Positions 38,801 through 46,457 of a stretch of DNA of 64,000 nt are shown here, piece after piece. This DNA is from Legionella cincinnatiensis (GTDB lineage Bacteria; Pseudomonadota; Gammaproteobacteria; Legionellales; Legionellaceae): positions 1,178,001 to 1,242,000 of the forward strand of contig NZ_UGNX01000001.1 in the NCBI RefSeq assembly GCF_900452415.1, written 5' to 3'. The notes under the pieces are model-generated. The model did no database searches and was not told where the DNA came from. It worked only from the letters and a program-made list of their open reading frames with translations. Each line of letters begins with the position of its first letter. Position 1 is the stretch's first letter. Both the position numbers and the translations under genes were made by a program.

Positions 38801-38909
38801 CCTTATTAAATGTTTCTTGGTCAGTTAATGTATAACTCTGTCTACTATTCTCAAGAACACTGTTCCAGCCAGCAGATTTAAATCTTTCAATTTCTAAGCG
38901 AGTACGCAT
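35826..38909 (-). CDS. Large zeta-toxin-like P-loop protein, putative effector
   Basis: A 1027-residue cytosolic-type protein. Residues about 1-700 are helical with no recognised family. From residue 725 there is a zeta-toxin/kinase-like domain: Walker A GAPACGKGS (731-739), an acidic residue pair after it (VNTDTHRLMISHP), NNHEAGLLTDLAYSRLQKK and HILIDGVNMSKERMDL, then VTVPPEISVERAFSRGQGDGRFVP. This is the zeta order (Walker A, Asp, Walker B-like, Arg-rich lid). The last 35 residues are very rich in Glu and His (GEDEEHGEEHEHRRRG). A good ribosome binding site (AGGAGAG) and a tandem PmrA-like box precede it. Kinase substrate unknown. Confidence 0.72.
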   Translation of the reverse strand: MRTRLEIERFKSAGWNSVLENSRQSYTLTDQETFNKAMDKLDEAAEAIGEGIIYDPETMHQLIAEIASNIDIDLSMESEAVSDFSTQLLIDIYEINNTGEKEKKIEKALELAKYIEHKIIHGHDIVVNDKQTELSVLLTNFALLATKLSADETLPLIDKTRELGAYKRIGLDNMRALSRTVITGTIDVSAAESVIPLSLQKKLKENGLDPKVVPPLCKDVYEALELTTDEINILKDNEKMARLDVTNLITKTKAEIVQMIEGNYNEAMNLAFKVADENLLKSHEDVKQFLGDIATIMSDGIVDGDWKRTHDSEKFKVYTRVKDLESQLDDFSRQFFNKLQDIKRIKDPKKREQAAIELAAWCEYRVNLTDHFLADGCGKTSALMANFVFMAAGIPPKSMPMMDRRNYFNFDVVPTTNIVINKKEHSAFETKELTTRKVKEWERWLRHYKSSFFPQDYREITCDNAWSVPSVTLGQHLETMGSKSKDEDKYVIPEDANFTNLHHCLRGGYEVAELASAIGAPDVQKLITYPLTRLNLFHTIVYAETELKTDTDEDIVEKVRDVYRTLKGSKVHGTKFNTWLNQNQEEFIRDSRNLAELASQGEAEYAEQYAEVLSTIQQRYKSGEYILGNHIRYISKPIPHDELEKDLVALYGKENLLPNSTNPKEIILKDPEEAIAEVAKRIIADRAYQEMSNRFFEHEVEPLISEAVDECEFERLDIPEPDERVTFMMAGAPACGKGSAVATVATMAEENLEIEWDNTVKVNTDTHRLMISHPHITGERREFSGTLNNHEAGLLTDLAYSRLQKKVNEGVGPHILIDGVNMSKERMDLGMANSGKLLLTVVTVPPEISVERAFSRGQGDGRFVPTSYNLSKHRQVSKNFFKDLQGAMGKNAEIILFDTNVPRGVTPKRIMTADLGSRSITIYDKKLFSEFLAKGNIDVTATCSRDLYMLPQDKLDESYHEKLEEMGFLKIRYEEDKPSIKKGTQFTIFKESGKQKDKRHEPHLGEDEEHGEEHEHRRRGHRGTHHK

Positions 38910-38951
38910 TATAGTCTCTCCTGTTGAGATTTAGGCAAAATATATACACAC

Positions 38952-38995
38952 AGTATAGCAAATACTCGCAAATTAAAAATTAACGCAATATTAAG
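38952..38995 (-). promoter_or_regulatory. Tandem PmrA-like box and -10 for the zeta-toxin-like gene
   Basis: On the minus strand CTTAATATT (38995-38987), GC, and GTTAATTTT (38984-38976) form two direct 9-base repeats 2 bases apart, as in the cTTAATatT tandem recognised by Legionella PmrA. A -10 TATACT (38957-38952) follows after 18 bases and the start codon is at 38909. Confidence 0.62.
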
Positions 38996-39115
38996 AAGCA
39001 AATTTTATGCGATTGGTCATTAATCATGCTTCATTGATGGGAAATCAAAAACGGTTAATGCATTTAGGAACTCTTTTTACCGTCGCATCAGTAGTTTGGA
39101 AAAGTCTTTTAAAAT

Positions 39116-39967
39116 TCAATTATCTATATGAGGAATCAGCTCTTTACAGTGTCTCATCATTCTTTGATCTTCTGGCGGCAATGTCCAATAATCTCCATAT
39201 TGTTGAATGAGAAATGTTTCGGCATTTTTAGGAATATTAAATTCTTTTGTTTCAAATGTAATGCGTTGTAGGGGATATATTTCGTCATGTTTTATCAAAT
39301 TACTTCCGACACAATTATAACCACGCCCTATATAAGGGCTTTTACTTGTGTTGGCTTGGCAGATAATTTTATTTAAGAAAAATTCAAGTAAAGATTTAGG
39401 TAACAGAGAGGCTATAATTTTATAAAGGATTGGATAATGTCCTATTTTCACTCGGCTGTATTTAGTGCTTAACAAACGTGAAATTTTTTTTGCATAAAAT
39501 TTATAACGCTTTCGTTGTCTGGGATCTACAGGCATGTTGTCATAGACAAAAACATCAATAAAAATCCCTTGCACGTAAGGTTCATTACCCTTTTCATGTT
39601 TTTCAATAAAACGACTGCACCGATCTCTTATTTTCAGTGGCGTGGCCATATTAAAATAGCCAGGATCGCTGTGTATTGTTTGGAGCCACATAAAGTCTGG
39701 AATTTCTGTGGGAGCAATACGTAAAAATTTTTCGTAGCTTGCACGAGGCATGGCAATATCTACGTCATCATCCCATGGGATAAAACCTTGATGTCGCACA
39801 GCTCCTAGAAGGGTACCTGCATCAAGCCAATAGTCCAAATTATGCTTAAGACAAATAGAATCAATGACCTCGAGCATTGCGAGCATTTTTAATTGTGCTT
39901 GCCTTAATCGACCATCACGAAATGCAGTATCTGCAGAATATGGGTTTATTTGCTGTGCAAATGTCAT
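39116..39967 (-). CDS. LicD/Fukutin-family phosphotransferase-like protein
   Basis: A 283-residue protein with the LicD signature: DYWLDAGTLLGAVRHQGF, then IPWDDDVDIAMPR (Asp66-68 and Asp70), and IFIDVFVYDNMP. The C-terminal GxNCVGSN segment and FNIPKNAETFLIQQYGDYWTLPP are usual for the family. LicD proteins attach phosphocholine or related groups to surface glycans; eukaryotic relatives (FKTN/FKRP) transfer ribitol phosphate. The donor and acceptor here are unknown. It sits beside effector genes, so it could act on a bacterial surface polymer or be translocated. Confidence 0.85.
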   Translation of the reverse strand: MTFAQQINPYSADTAFRDGRLRQAQLKMLAMLEVIDSICLKHNLDYWLDAGTLLGAVRHQGFIPWDDDVDIAMPRASYEKFLRIAPTEIPDFMWLQTIHSDPGYFNMATPLKIRDRCSRFIEKHEKGNEPYVQGIFIDVFVYDNMPVDPRQRKRYKFYAKKISRLLSTKYSRVKIGHYPILYKIIASLLPKSLLEFFLNKIICQANTSKSPYIGRGYNCVGSNLIKHDEIYPLQRITFETKEFNIPKNAETFLIQQYGDYWTLPPEDQRMMRHCKELIPHIDN

Positions 39968-40185
39968 AAATTATTTTCTTCATTACCAATGACAATAGGG
40001 AATATATTAGCAAAATAATTTAAAATCATTAACAGAGAGTATTAATAAATCTCTGTACATGACAAAAAAAACTGTCATGCCCGCGCAGGCGGGCAACCAT
40101 TTTAGATTTGGCACTGAAGTAAATTAAGATACCCCTCTGACATCCAATGAAAATCATATAATCTCGAGCGCCCAAAGAAGGTTAT

Positions 40186-40850
40186 ATGGAGTGTATCAGC
40201 GAGTTGAAAGATAGTTTGAACGTGCATTTTGGCTGGAACAAGGCAAGAATGACCTGTTTTGTAAATATGTTGCTTGCATTGCTTGCTACCCGTACAGTAA
40301 ATTTAAGTAAATTAGCCTGTATTGTGTTTGGTGAAGCACTTCCATCTTCACGGTATCGCAGAATTCAACGATTTTTTTCTAAATTTCCTCTGGATTACCA
40401 ACAAATAGCTGGTTTTATTTTTAAATTGTTTTTTGTGAGTGGTGGCCAATGGTATTTAAGCATGGATAGAACCAATTGGCGTTGGGGAAAATCAGACATT
40501 AATATTTTAATGCTCGGCATTGTTTTTAAAGGAACGGCCATCCCCATTTACTGGATGCTTCTAGATAAGAGGGGTAATTCTGATACCCCGGAGAGAATAA
40601 CGCTGCTCCAGATGTTCATTTTAAAAAGCTGGTTATGCTTCTGGCTATAGCATTTCCATGGGCTCATCGTACTGGGGAGTGGCAGAATGAGCAAAAACCA
40701 ATAAAGATAAAAAAACATGGCAGACCTGCCGTTAGTCTATTTCGTTATGGTCTGGATTTTCTTTGTGATTCCATCGTTCGATTAGCCTACAAAACGACTA
40801 ACTTGCAAAAGGCTCTAAAAATTCTAAACACCATGCCATCGCCCATTTGA
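40186..40850 (+). pseudogene. IS4-type transposase with large internal deletion
   Basis: The first 145 or so residues (MECISELKDSLNVHFGW ... WYLSMDRTNWRWGKSDIN ... DKRGNSDTPERI) carry the first catalytic Asp of an IS4-type transposase. After LLQMF (near 40618) the frame changes and the sequence resumes in another frame with KLVMLLAIAFPWAHRTGEWQ, IKIKKHGRPAVSLFRYGLDFL to 40850. The part with the second Asp (DREF block) and catalytic Glu, about 200 residues in intact relatives, is missing. The transposase cannot be active. Confidence 0.8.
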
Positions 40851-40948
40851 GCCTGAGCGCTTATAATATTTTTGCTGATAATAGTTGGATCTCTTATGGA
40901 AAATAACAGAGTTCCGGAAGAAATTAAGTTTTTAGCAACCAACCAGAG

Positions 40949-41238
40949 ATGAAAAATAATATTATGTTTACATATTAGCCAGTAAAAAATATGGAACTCT
41001 TTATACCGGTGTAACAAGCAACTTCGTACAACGTATTTGGCAACACAAAGAAGGCTTAGCTGAAGGATTCACCAAGAAATATCATGTTCATCACTTGGTT
41101 TATTATGAAATTCACACGGATGTTTATGAAGCAATAACCAGAGAAAAACGCATCAAAAAATGGAACCGACAATGGAAAATAAACCTGATTGAGCAAAACA
41201 ATCCTCACTGGCTTGACCTTGACATCAAATTATTTTGA
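40949..41238 (+). pseudogene. GIY-YIG endonuclease gene with a 1-base deletion near its start
   Basis: From about 40972 the plus strand reads VYILASKKYGTLYTGVTSNF then QRIWQHKEGLAEGFTKKYHV, REKRIKKWNRQWKINLIE and ends WLDLDIKLF-stop, a UPF0213-like GIY-YIG domain. The only good ATG (40949, MKNN...) is out of frame with it. The 290-base span is one short of a multiple of three, and restoring one T after AATAAT gives MKNNYYVYILAS, the normal start. GIY-YIG genes of this group are often seen beside similar palindromic repeats. Confidence 0.75.
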
Positions 41239-41299
41239 AGGATGGTTGCCCGCCTGCGCGGGCATGACAGTTTTTTTGTCATGTACAGAGTTAATAAAT

Positions 41300-41559
41300 T
41301 TTATAACTTAGGGTACGACGAAGAGTAATCATTGATTTATCGAAAATTAAATACGAAAATGCACTCAACCTTGCTGGCAATTTGTGCTCCTCGCCTACGT
41401 CTGGTGTTTTATGCGCGGGTTCCAAACGGTGTGAATCTATTGAACCAATATTAGGTTCTTGCAAAACTGGATGTTGCGCGTAAAACACGACACGTGGAAT
41501 CAATTGCCAACAGATTCTAATGTAAATTTTTTGAATTTTTTATTTAAAATGAGTCGCTT
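41300..41559. other. Gene-free stretch with higher GC core
   Basis: The stretch between the mobile element and the glycosylase gene has no convincing gene. The core 41370-41500 is richer in GC than its flanks and has open frames on both strands without ribosome binding sites. It may be a dispersed element or relic. Confidence 0.3.
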
Positions 41560-42189
41560 ATGCCAGATGAATTAAATCGTTATTATCTGCAAACTATGGG
41601 TATCGATCTGTGGACACTGCGTCAATCTAATTCTTGTCAAAAAGACCTATCCTCATTAGCAAAAGAAGTGGCATCATGCACCCGATGTCCGCTGCATAAA
41701 ACACGTACCCAAACAGTGTTTTATCGTGGTCATGAGACAGCTAAGTTAATGATTATTGGCGAAGCTCCAGGTTTTTATGAAGATCAGCAAGGTTTACCTT
41801 TTGTAGGGAAGGCAGGAGGTTTATTAAATCAAATGCTGCAAAGTATTGAGATGGCGGAAAAAGATGTCTATATTGCTAATGTTTTAAAATGCAGACCCCC
41901 TAATAATCGTGATCCCCATTTGGATGAAATCGCTCAATGCAGTTCTTTTTTGGTTCGCCAAATTGAACTTATTAAACCCCATCTGATTTTGGCTTTAGGG
42001 CGATTTGCGGGGCAATTTTTACTCAACAAGCCTCTTTCCTTGAAACAACTACGTAATACAATACATCGTTATCATAATGTTCCCTTTATCGTGAGTTACC
42101 ATCCTGCTTATCTTTTGCGTAATCCAGCCGATAAGAAAAAGACATATATTGATCTACTGGCTGTAAAAAGATTTCTTTCAGGACAATGA
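41560..42189 (+). CDS. Family 4 (Fe-S) uracil-DNA glycosylase
   Basis: A 209-residue protein of the iron-sulfur uracil-DNA glycosylase family. Four cysteines for the 4Fe-4S cluster are present (C40, C43, C111, C127). Motifs are GEAPGFYEDQQGLPFVGKAGGLL (residues 67 on), VLKCRPPNNRDP and the C-terminal HPAYLLRNP. It removes uracil from DNA. The start ATG lacks a strong ribosome binding site. Monocistronic. Confidence 0.92.
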   Translation: MPDELNRYYLQTMGIDLWTLRQSNSCQKDLSSLAKEVASCTRCPLHKTRTQTVFYRGHETAKLMIIGEAPGFYEDQQGLPFVGKAGGLLNQMLQSIEMAEKDVYIANVLKCRPPNNRDPHLDEIAQCSSFLVRQIELIKPHLILALGRFAGQFLLNKPLSLKQLRNTIHRYHNVPFIVSYHPAYLLRNPADKKKTYIDLLAVKRFLSGQ

Positions 42190-42337
42190 CCTGAAAAAAG
42201 CGAGTATTTTTGAATATTCACTGCCTTATTTGTTACGTATTTTTACGCATTGATTCATATTTTTCCTAATTTTATAATGGAAGTCAATAAAGCTAATGAG
42301 CTTGGTACATAACCAAGAGAGCCTATAAAGGAGAGAG

Positions 42338-43111
42338 ATGATGAGTCAACATACACGTATTTTTATTATCGGTCTTCCAGGTGCGGGTAAAGGTTTATTT
42401 GGAAAACTACTGGCCGAAAAACTAGGATGGCAATTTATCGATGCTGATCTGGGTATGGAATATTATGTTGGGCGTCCCTTAGATGAGGTTTTAGGTAAAA
42501 AAGGACAAGAAGATTTTTATCAATGCCAATTAGAGATATTAACGGCACTTCAATCTAAAGAGCATATTGTAGTAGCAACAGATGCAAGTATCGTTTGTTC
42601 TGAGAATATTCGTCAACTTTTGTCTACAGAATTCGTGGTATTTTTACAAGTGAGTACTACAGTGCAATTGATGCGTATTTCACGTAATCCTGCACCATTA
42701 TTGCCTCATACTGATCTTAACGCTTTTTTTGATAAACTTCATGTTCAACGTGATAACTTATTTGCAAACTTAGCCACTGTAACGTTAGATACTGATGATA
42801 ATGCATTGGAGCACCATTTATTAAAGATTTTCAACCTGATTGCTGAATCTAAAAAGCCAGAGTCTCAAACGATTAAATTAAATGAGAAAGATTTAGTGCT
42901 TTTTCATAAGCTAACGCATCTTCCTGTGTATTTAACAGAACAACAAGCGGTGTGTCTTAGACTACTCGCTCAAGGTAAAAGCTCAAAGGAAATTGCCCGT
43001 GATATCAGTATTTCTTATCGTACTGTGGAAGGGATGTTATCTAAAACAATGGAATTATTGGGTTGTACTTCAAGTAAAGAACTAATTGTATTATATCATG
43101 ACAAGCCTTAA
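42338..43111 (+). CDS. Shikimate-kinase-like domain fused to a LuxR-type DNA-binding domain
   Basis: A 257-residue protein. Residues 8-170 look like a shikimate/gluconate kinase-type P-loop domain (FIIGLPGAGKG, FIDADLGMEYYVGRPLDEVL). Residues about 193-255 are a LuxR/GerE helix-turn-helix (LTEQQAVCLRLLAQGKSSKEIARDISIS then YRTVEGMLSKTMELLG). This suggests a transcription regulator sensing a nucleotide or small molecule rather than an enzyme. Two ATGs (42338, 42341) follow AAGGAGAG; the second has the more usual spacing. Its target is unknown. Confidence 0.75.
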   Translation: MMSQHTRIFIIGLPGAGKGLFGKLLAEKLGWQFIDADLGMEYYVGRPLDEVLGKKGQEDFYQCQLEILTALQSKEHIVVATDASIVCSENIRQLLSTEFVVFLQVSTTVQLMRISRNPAPLLPHTDLNAFFDKLHVQRDNLFANLATVTLDTDDNALEHHLLKIFNLIAESKKPESQTIKLNEKDLVLFHKLTHLPVYLTEQQAVCLRLLAQGKSSKEIARDISISYRTVEGMLSKTMELLGCTSSKELIVLYHDKP

Positions 43112-43274
43112 GCATATTAAGTAATAGTTTTTGGTTATAATACGAACAAATGGTTTTTAAAAATAATTTTTTGATATAAAATTGGCTAATTTGTTTCACC
43201 TACCAGTCTCATATACCTCATTGTAAATCTATTTTACGCTTTTAAACGAAAGGTATTTAGCAGGAGAAGTTATA

Positions 43275-44186
43275 ATGTACAGTAAACACAGCCAATTTTT
43301 CCAAAATCGAAAAGAGAAATTACCTCCAGACATTCAATTTTTTAATGTAATAAAAACACCAGCAGCTATCCATGAATTGTATCGAGGTTTTGATAATCTT
43401 GCTTCTGTTATTTTTAGTTTGCCTACTTTACTTACGGGTATTTTTGGTAAAACCTATCCTGAAATGATTACTATGGAACAGATTAAACTGCATAAATTGA
43501 CTAATTTATCCAATGATTTTCATATGGTTAGTATGTCTGAAGATTTTGAAGTTGCATTTGATTGGGGAAATAAGTGTTTTATTACAATTGATCCCACGCT
43601 TTTTCGAAGTTTTGCTGTAGATATTCATGAAACATATCGCAAAAATGATCTCAATCTTCCTGGGCGGATGGAACGTGAAAAAGAGCATGTTGCTTTAGCG
43701 GTTCTTTCTTGCAGTATCAAAAAAATAACGATTCACAATAAGGAAATTGATAATCCTTTTTACTTAGCAATTTCTGAGGATAATCAAGAAGCAATAAAAG
43801 CATTCCATGACATTTACGGTCCGTTTGTGTCACTTTTAAGAAATAAATACACGAAAGAACTGGATGTTGACGAGGAGAAATTAGCACTTCGAGAACATGT
43901 GGCAGCGTATCTTCAGTTTTATGATAAATACAGCGGGGGTAATAATCCTTTTAACAAAACGTACCAAGAATTGGTGGAACTTTATCCTGATTTTATGGAA
44001 TATTTTTTCCAATTAAATCCCCACCAGCCTAAATCCGATTTAATAAAAAATCAGGCGATGGCTTCTTCTGACAACCTATTTAAAGAACATTATTATACGA
44101 AATCAATTGATGCGTCCTTTATCTCTAGAGCTAAAGAAGCTACAACATGTTATGACGATGAATGGGCGCGACCCTTTTATGAGTAA
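43275..44186 (+). CDS. Putative mono-ADP-ribosyltransferase, candidate effector
   Basis: A 303-residue protein without signal peptide. The order of motifs fits the R-S-E class of ADP-ribosyltransferases: R37 in HELYRGFDNL, S86-M-S88 in DFHMVSMSEDFEVAFDWGN, and an E135-x-E137 pair in REKEHVALAVLSC. Between S and E runs a strand FITIDPTLFRSFAVDIHE as in the family. Flanking residues are helical. The ribosome binding site is AGGAGAAG. No enzymatic proof. The neighbours (kinase-like and LuxR genes) and lack of a secretion signal make a Dot/Icm effector plausible. Confidence 0.5.
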   Translation: MYSKHSQFFQNRKEKLPPDIQFFNVIKTPAAIHELYRGFDNLASVIFSLPTLLTGIFGKTYPEMITMEQIKLHKLTNLSNDFHMVSMSEDFEVAFDWGNKCFITIDPTLFRSFAVDIHETYRKNDLNLPGRMEREKEHVALAVLSCSIKKITIHNKEIDNPFYLAISEDNQEAIKAFHDIYGPFVSLLRNKYTKELDVDEEKLALREHVAAYLQFYDKYSGGNNPFNKTYQELVELYPDFMEYFFQLNPHQPKSDLIKNQAMASSDNLFKEHYYTKSIDASFISRAKEATTCYDDEWARPFYE

Positions 44187-44197
44187 GTAAATTTGGG

Positions 44198-44251
44198 TTA
44201 TTTCTTGAACGAGAATTAATTCACGCGAATTAATTCTCGTTCAAGAAATAA
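44198..44251. repeat. Perfect 25-bp hairpin between convergent genes
   Basis: The left arm (44198-44222, starting TTATTTCTTGAACGAGAA) is the exact complement of the right arm (44227-44251), with only ACGC between. It starts 11 bases after the ADP-ribosyltransferase-like gene ends. It may be a bidirectional terminator, but the stem is much longer than needed. Confidence 0.85.
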
Positions 44252-44380
44252 CTCTGTCTCAGTTTTTCGATGATTTCATTTTTTAATTGAATCGTTAGCG
44301 TTGTAATTTAGAGGAAATATTTTGTTTTTTCGATAATTTTTGTTAATTTTTATGAAGTTCGTGTTAGATGTTTCATGAGT

Positions 44381-46186
44381 TTATTCCGGAAAGTGGGTTT
44401 TATAAGAATGAGTGACTTCTTTTTCTTCAATTTCAGGGCCAACAAATTTTTTTAATGATCGAAAAAAAGCGAAATGGCTGTTAGAGGCAATTAACCTGTG
44501 CACTTTATGCGTTAATTGAGAATCTGTATTCATAATACTGCCTCTATCTTCAACAGGAATAGTGCATATTTCTAGTTCAATTTTGTGCGCTTTATTTTTC
44601 AACTTGCTCATACAACTCGTTTTTATCCGAACGTTATGAAGAATAGACTTTATAGATTCTACTGCTTGTTGATCCTTTAAAATAGTTTCTAAATGTATTT
44701 TTAACTTCTCAAGTTCTTCTGAATTAATACTAGTATGTATCAATTCTATTTTCTCATTTACAAAATTTTCCATATATTCATCATTATCTCCGAAGCTACA
44801 TCTCTCGATTTGGTTTAAAAGATAAATATTTTCTGTTTTAAGCCTATTTATGAGACTTAATACTTCTTCTTTTTGGTGTATTAAAGACTCGATATGACTC
44901 AATTGAACTTCAGCTTCTTTAAGCGAAGGCCGTGCTTCAGGCTCATCTTGAACCAAGCTTTCGATTAATTTCTGTAGTTCTATACCCTCATTGGTCTGAA
45001 AAATAGGATAAATGAAATCATATTGTGACGCGTCAGTGATTTCATATAATTTCTCTTCCCTACATCCTGTGACATATTGATATAGATTTTTTCCCAGCAT
45101 GAACGCATACATTTTATCTACTGAAATGAAGTTTTTTTGGGGTTGTATCAGTAGAGTTAAGATTTCTGGAGGACTTAAATAAGAGGTTCGTAAGAGGGAG
45201 TTCGCCATATTTTTAGTAATTTTACCGTCGCTACATGGAGCAAAGGACTTATTATCGGAAATTACTAATTCACCATTTTCACTAACCAACCAATTAGTAT
45301 TCTTCATATCTGGAAATATATAGCCTTCTTGGCTAAACCTAATTAAAATGCTTAGCATTTGTTGATACATACGAAGCGCTGATTTAATACGTATCTTATC
45401 GTCAGAGTCATGTTTTTTGCTATGAGTAATAAGGTTCCCATGTGGGTAAAAGGGAATCACTGAAAGAGTCCTTGTCTCCCGGTATCTCGATATACTTAAG
45501 GTACCTGTTCGTGTTACTTCTTCCTGTATGAGTGTATCTTTCACGGACGAGTTCCTCATAAGATTGATAATGAGTTGTTTGGGGGTGCCCATCTGATTCT
45601 CAATTTTTAGAACATAGGGGGGATTACCGTTTTTGGGAGATAATTTGAAGTTTTTTGAATTTGCTCCTCCTAAAAAGGAAATGTCGGTATTTTTTATAAA
45701 ATGATCAAACTTAGGGTTTTCCAATGGAGCATATAATGTTATTAATTTGTTAATATCAAAAAATTCTCCTCTTGATAACACATCAATTAAACGATTAACT
45801 TTTTCGGGTTCCATATCCACTAAAATTTCCGCAAACTCATTTTTTGTTGGAGAAGAGGGCTCAAGCATTCCGTATAAACTAAAAATATTGTATTTTGCAA
45901 ATTCGGTTTTTAGTTTGAAAAATAGTTTTGTATGTATTTCAGTTGAAAACTCTGGACACATACTCACAAACTTATCACTGTATTTATTTTCAACGAATTG
46001 TTTATACTGCAGGATATGTTTCAGGATATCAATGGACACTTCGTCACTCTGAGTTTCATTATAAACCTGAATTAGCTGATTAATGTTTCTTATGTCTTCG
46101 TTAACATGATTAATAAAATCTATCAACTGTCTATTTGAGCTACTGATTGGGTTGAGAGAGGAAACAAAAGACAAGTTATGCATCAT
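44381..46186 (-). CDS. Eukaryotic-type protein kinase-like effector
   Basis: A 601-residue protein. A helical N-domain (1-165) precedes a kinase fold (about 168-430). The Lys is K194 (YVLKIEN). The catalytic loop is YIFPDMKNTNW with D293, K295 and N298, and the DFG position is D311 (ISDNKSF). The HRD and DFG signatures are degraded but the ion-binding and catalytic residues remain. Residues 430-570 are coiled-coil-like. The end, GPEIEEKEVTHSYKTHFPE, has a glutamate-rich stretch like Dot/Icm signals. Resembles the LegK group of Legionella kinases; no specific member is claimed. Confidence 0.75.
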   Translation of the reverse strand: MMHNLSFVSSLNPISSSNRQLIDFINHVNEDIRNINQLIQVYNETQSDEVSIDILKHILQYKQFVENKYSDKFVSMCPEFSTEIHTKLFFKLKTEFAKYNIFSLYGMLEPSSPTKNEFAEILVDMEPEKVNRLIDVLSRGEFFDINKLITLYAPLENPKFDHFIKNTDISFLGGANSKNFKLSPKNGNPPYVLKIENQMGTPKQLIINLMRNSSVKDTLIQEEVTRTGTLSISRYRETRTLSVIPFYPHGNLITHSKKHDSDDKIRIKSALRMYQQMLSILIRFSQEGYIFPDMKNTNWLVSENGELVISDNKSFAPCSDGKITKNMANSLLRTSYLSPPEILTLLIQPQKNFISVDKMYAFMLGKNLYQYVTGCREEKLYEITDASQYDFIYPIFQTNEGIELQKLIESLVQDEPEARPSLKEAEVQLSHIESLIHQKEEVLSLINRLKTENIYLLNQIERCSFGDNDEYMENFVNEKIELIHTSINSEELEKLKIHLETILKDQQAVESIKSILHNVRIKTSCMSKLKNKAHKIELEICTIPVEDRGSIMNTDSQLTHKVHRLIASNSHFAFFRSLKKFVGPEIEEKEVTHSYKTHFPE

Positions 46187-46422
46187 AAGGTAACCATAAA
46201 ACTAAAAAATGAATATATTTTATTCTGGTTGGGCTGTATATTAACAAGTTATTATATTCATATGACATATAAATATTTTAAATATTAGGGGGCCTAATTA
46301 TTTTTCAAAGGTTAATTATTATTTTGGTAACTATTGAATGGTATTCGGATTATGTGAATGATAAAAAGAACTAAATAGAAAAATAACTAAAAATTAAGGG
46401 GAGATGAGATTAAAATGTGTTT

Positions 46423-46449
46423 GCGCGTTTTATTAAATATAAAACGCGC
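46423..46449. terminator. Hairpin terminator after the outer-membrane protein gene
   Basis: A perfect 11-bp stem GCGCGTTTTAT / ATAAAACGCGC with a 5-base loop lies 9 bases past the stop of the minus-strand gene at 46458. Confidence 0.6.
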
Positions 46450-46457
46450 CTGCATGC

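Larger units (their letters stand above)
40051..41290. mobile_element. 1.24-kb element with 50-bp inverted ends and a 9-bp target duplication
   Basis: The left end (40051-40100) begins CTCTGTACATGACA and the right end (41242-41290) is its reverse complement except for one A in a run of seven or eight. Each end contains CCCGCgcagGCGGG and CATGACA / TGTCATG palindromes. TTAATAAAT flanks both sides (40042-40050 and 41291-41299), a 9-bp target duplication. Inside are a deleted IS4-type transposase and a frameshifted GIY-YIG gene. The element is probably dead in its own right. Confidence 0.85.

Noticed and set aside
39007..39210. 67-codon plus frame
   Set aside because: Largely antisense to the LicD-like gene; the first 35 codons have no support.
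41291..41503. 70-codon minus-strand frame next to the mobile element
   Set aside because: No ribosome binding site, ends at the target duplication, and its composition looks like a noncoding repeat.
43200..43270. CpxR-like GTAAA pair before the ADP-ribosyltransferase-like gene
   Set aside because: The two half-sites are inverted (GTAAATCTATTTTAC), not the direct repeat expected.
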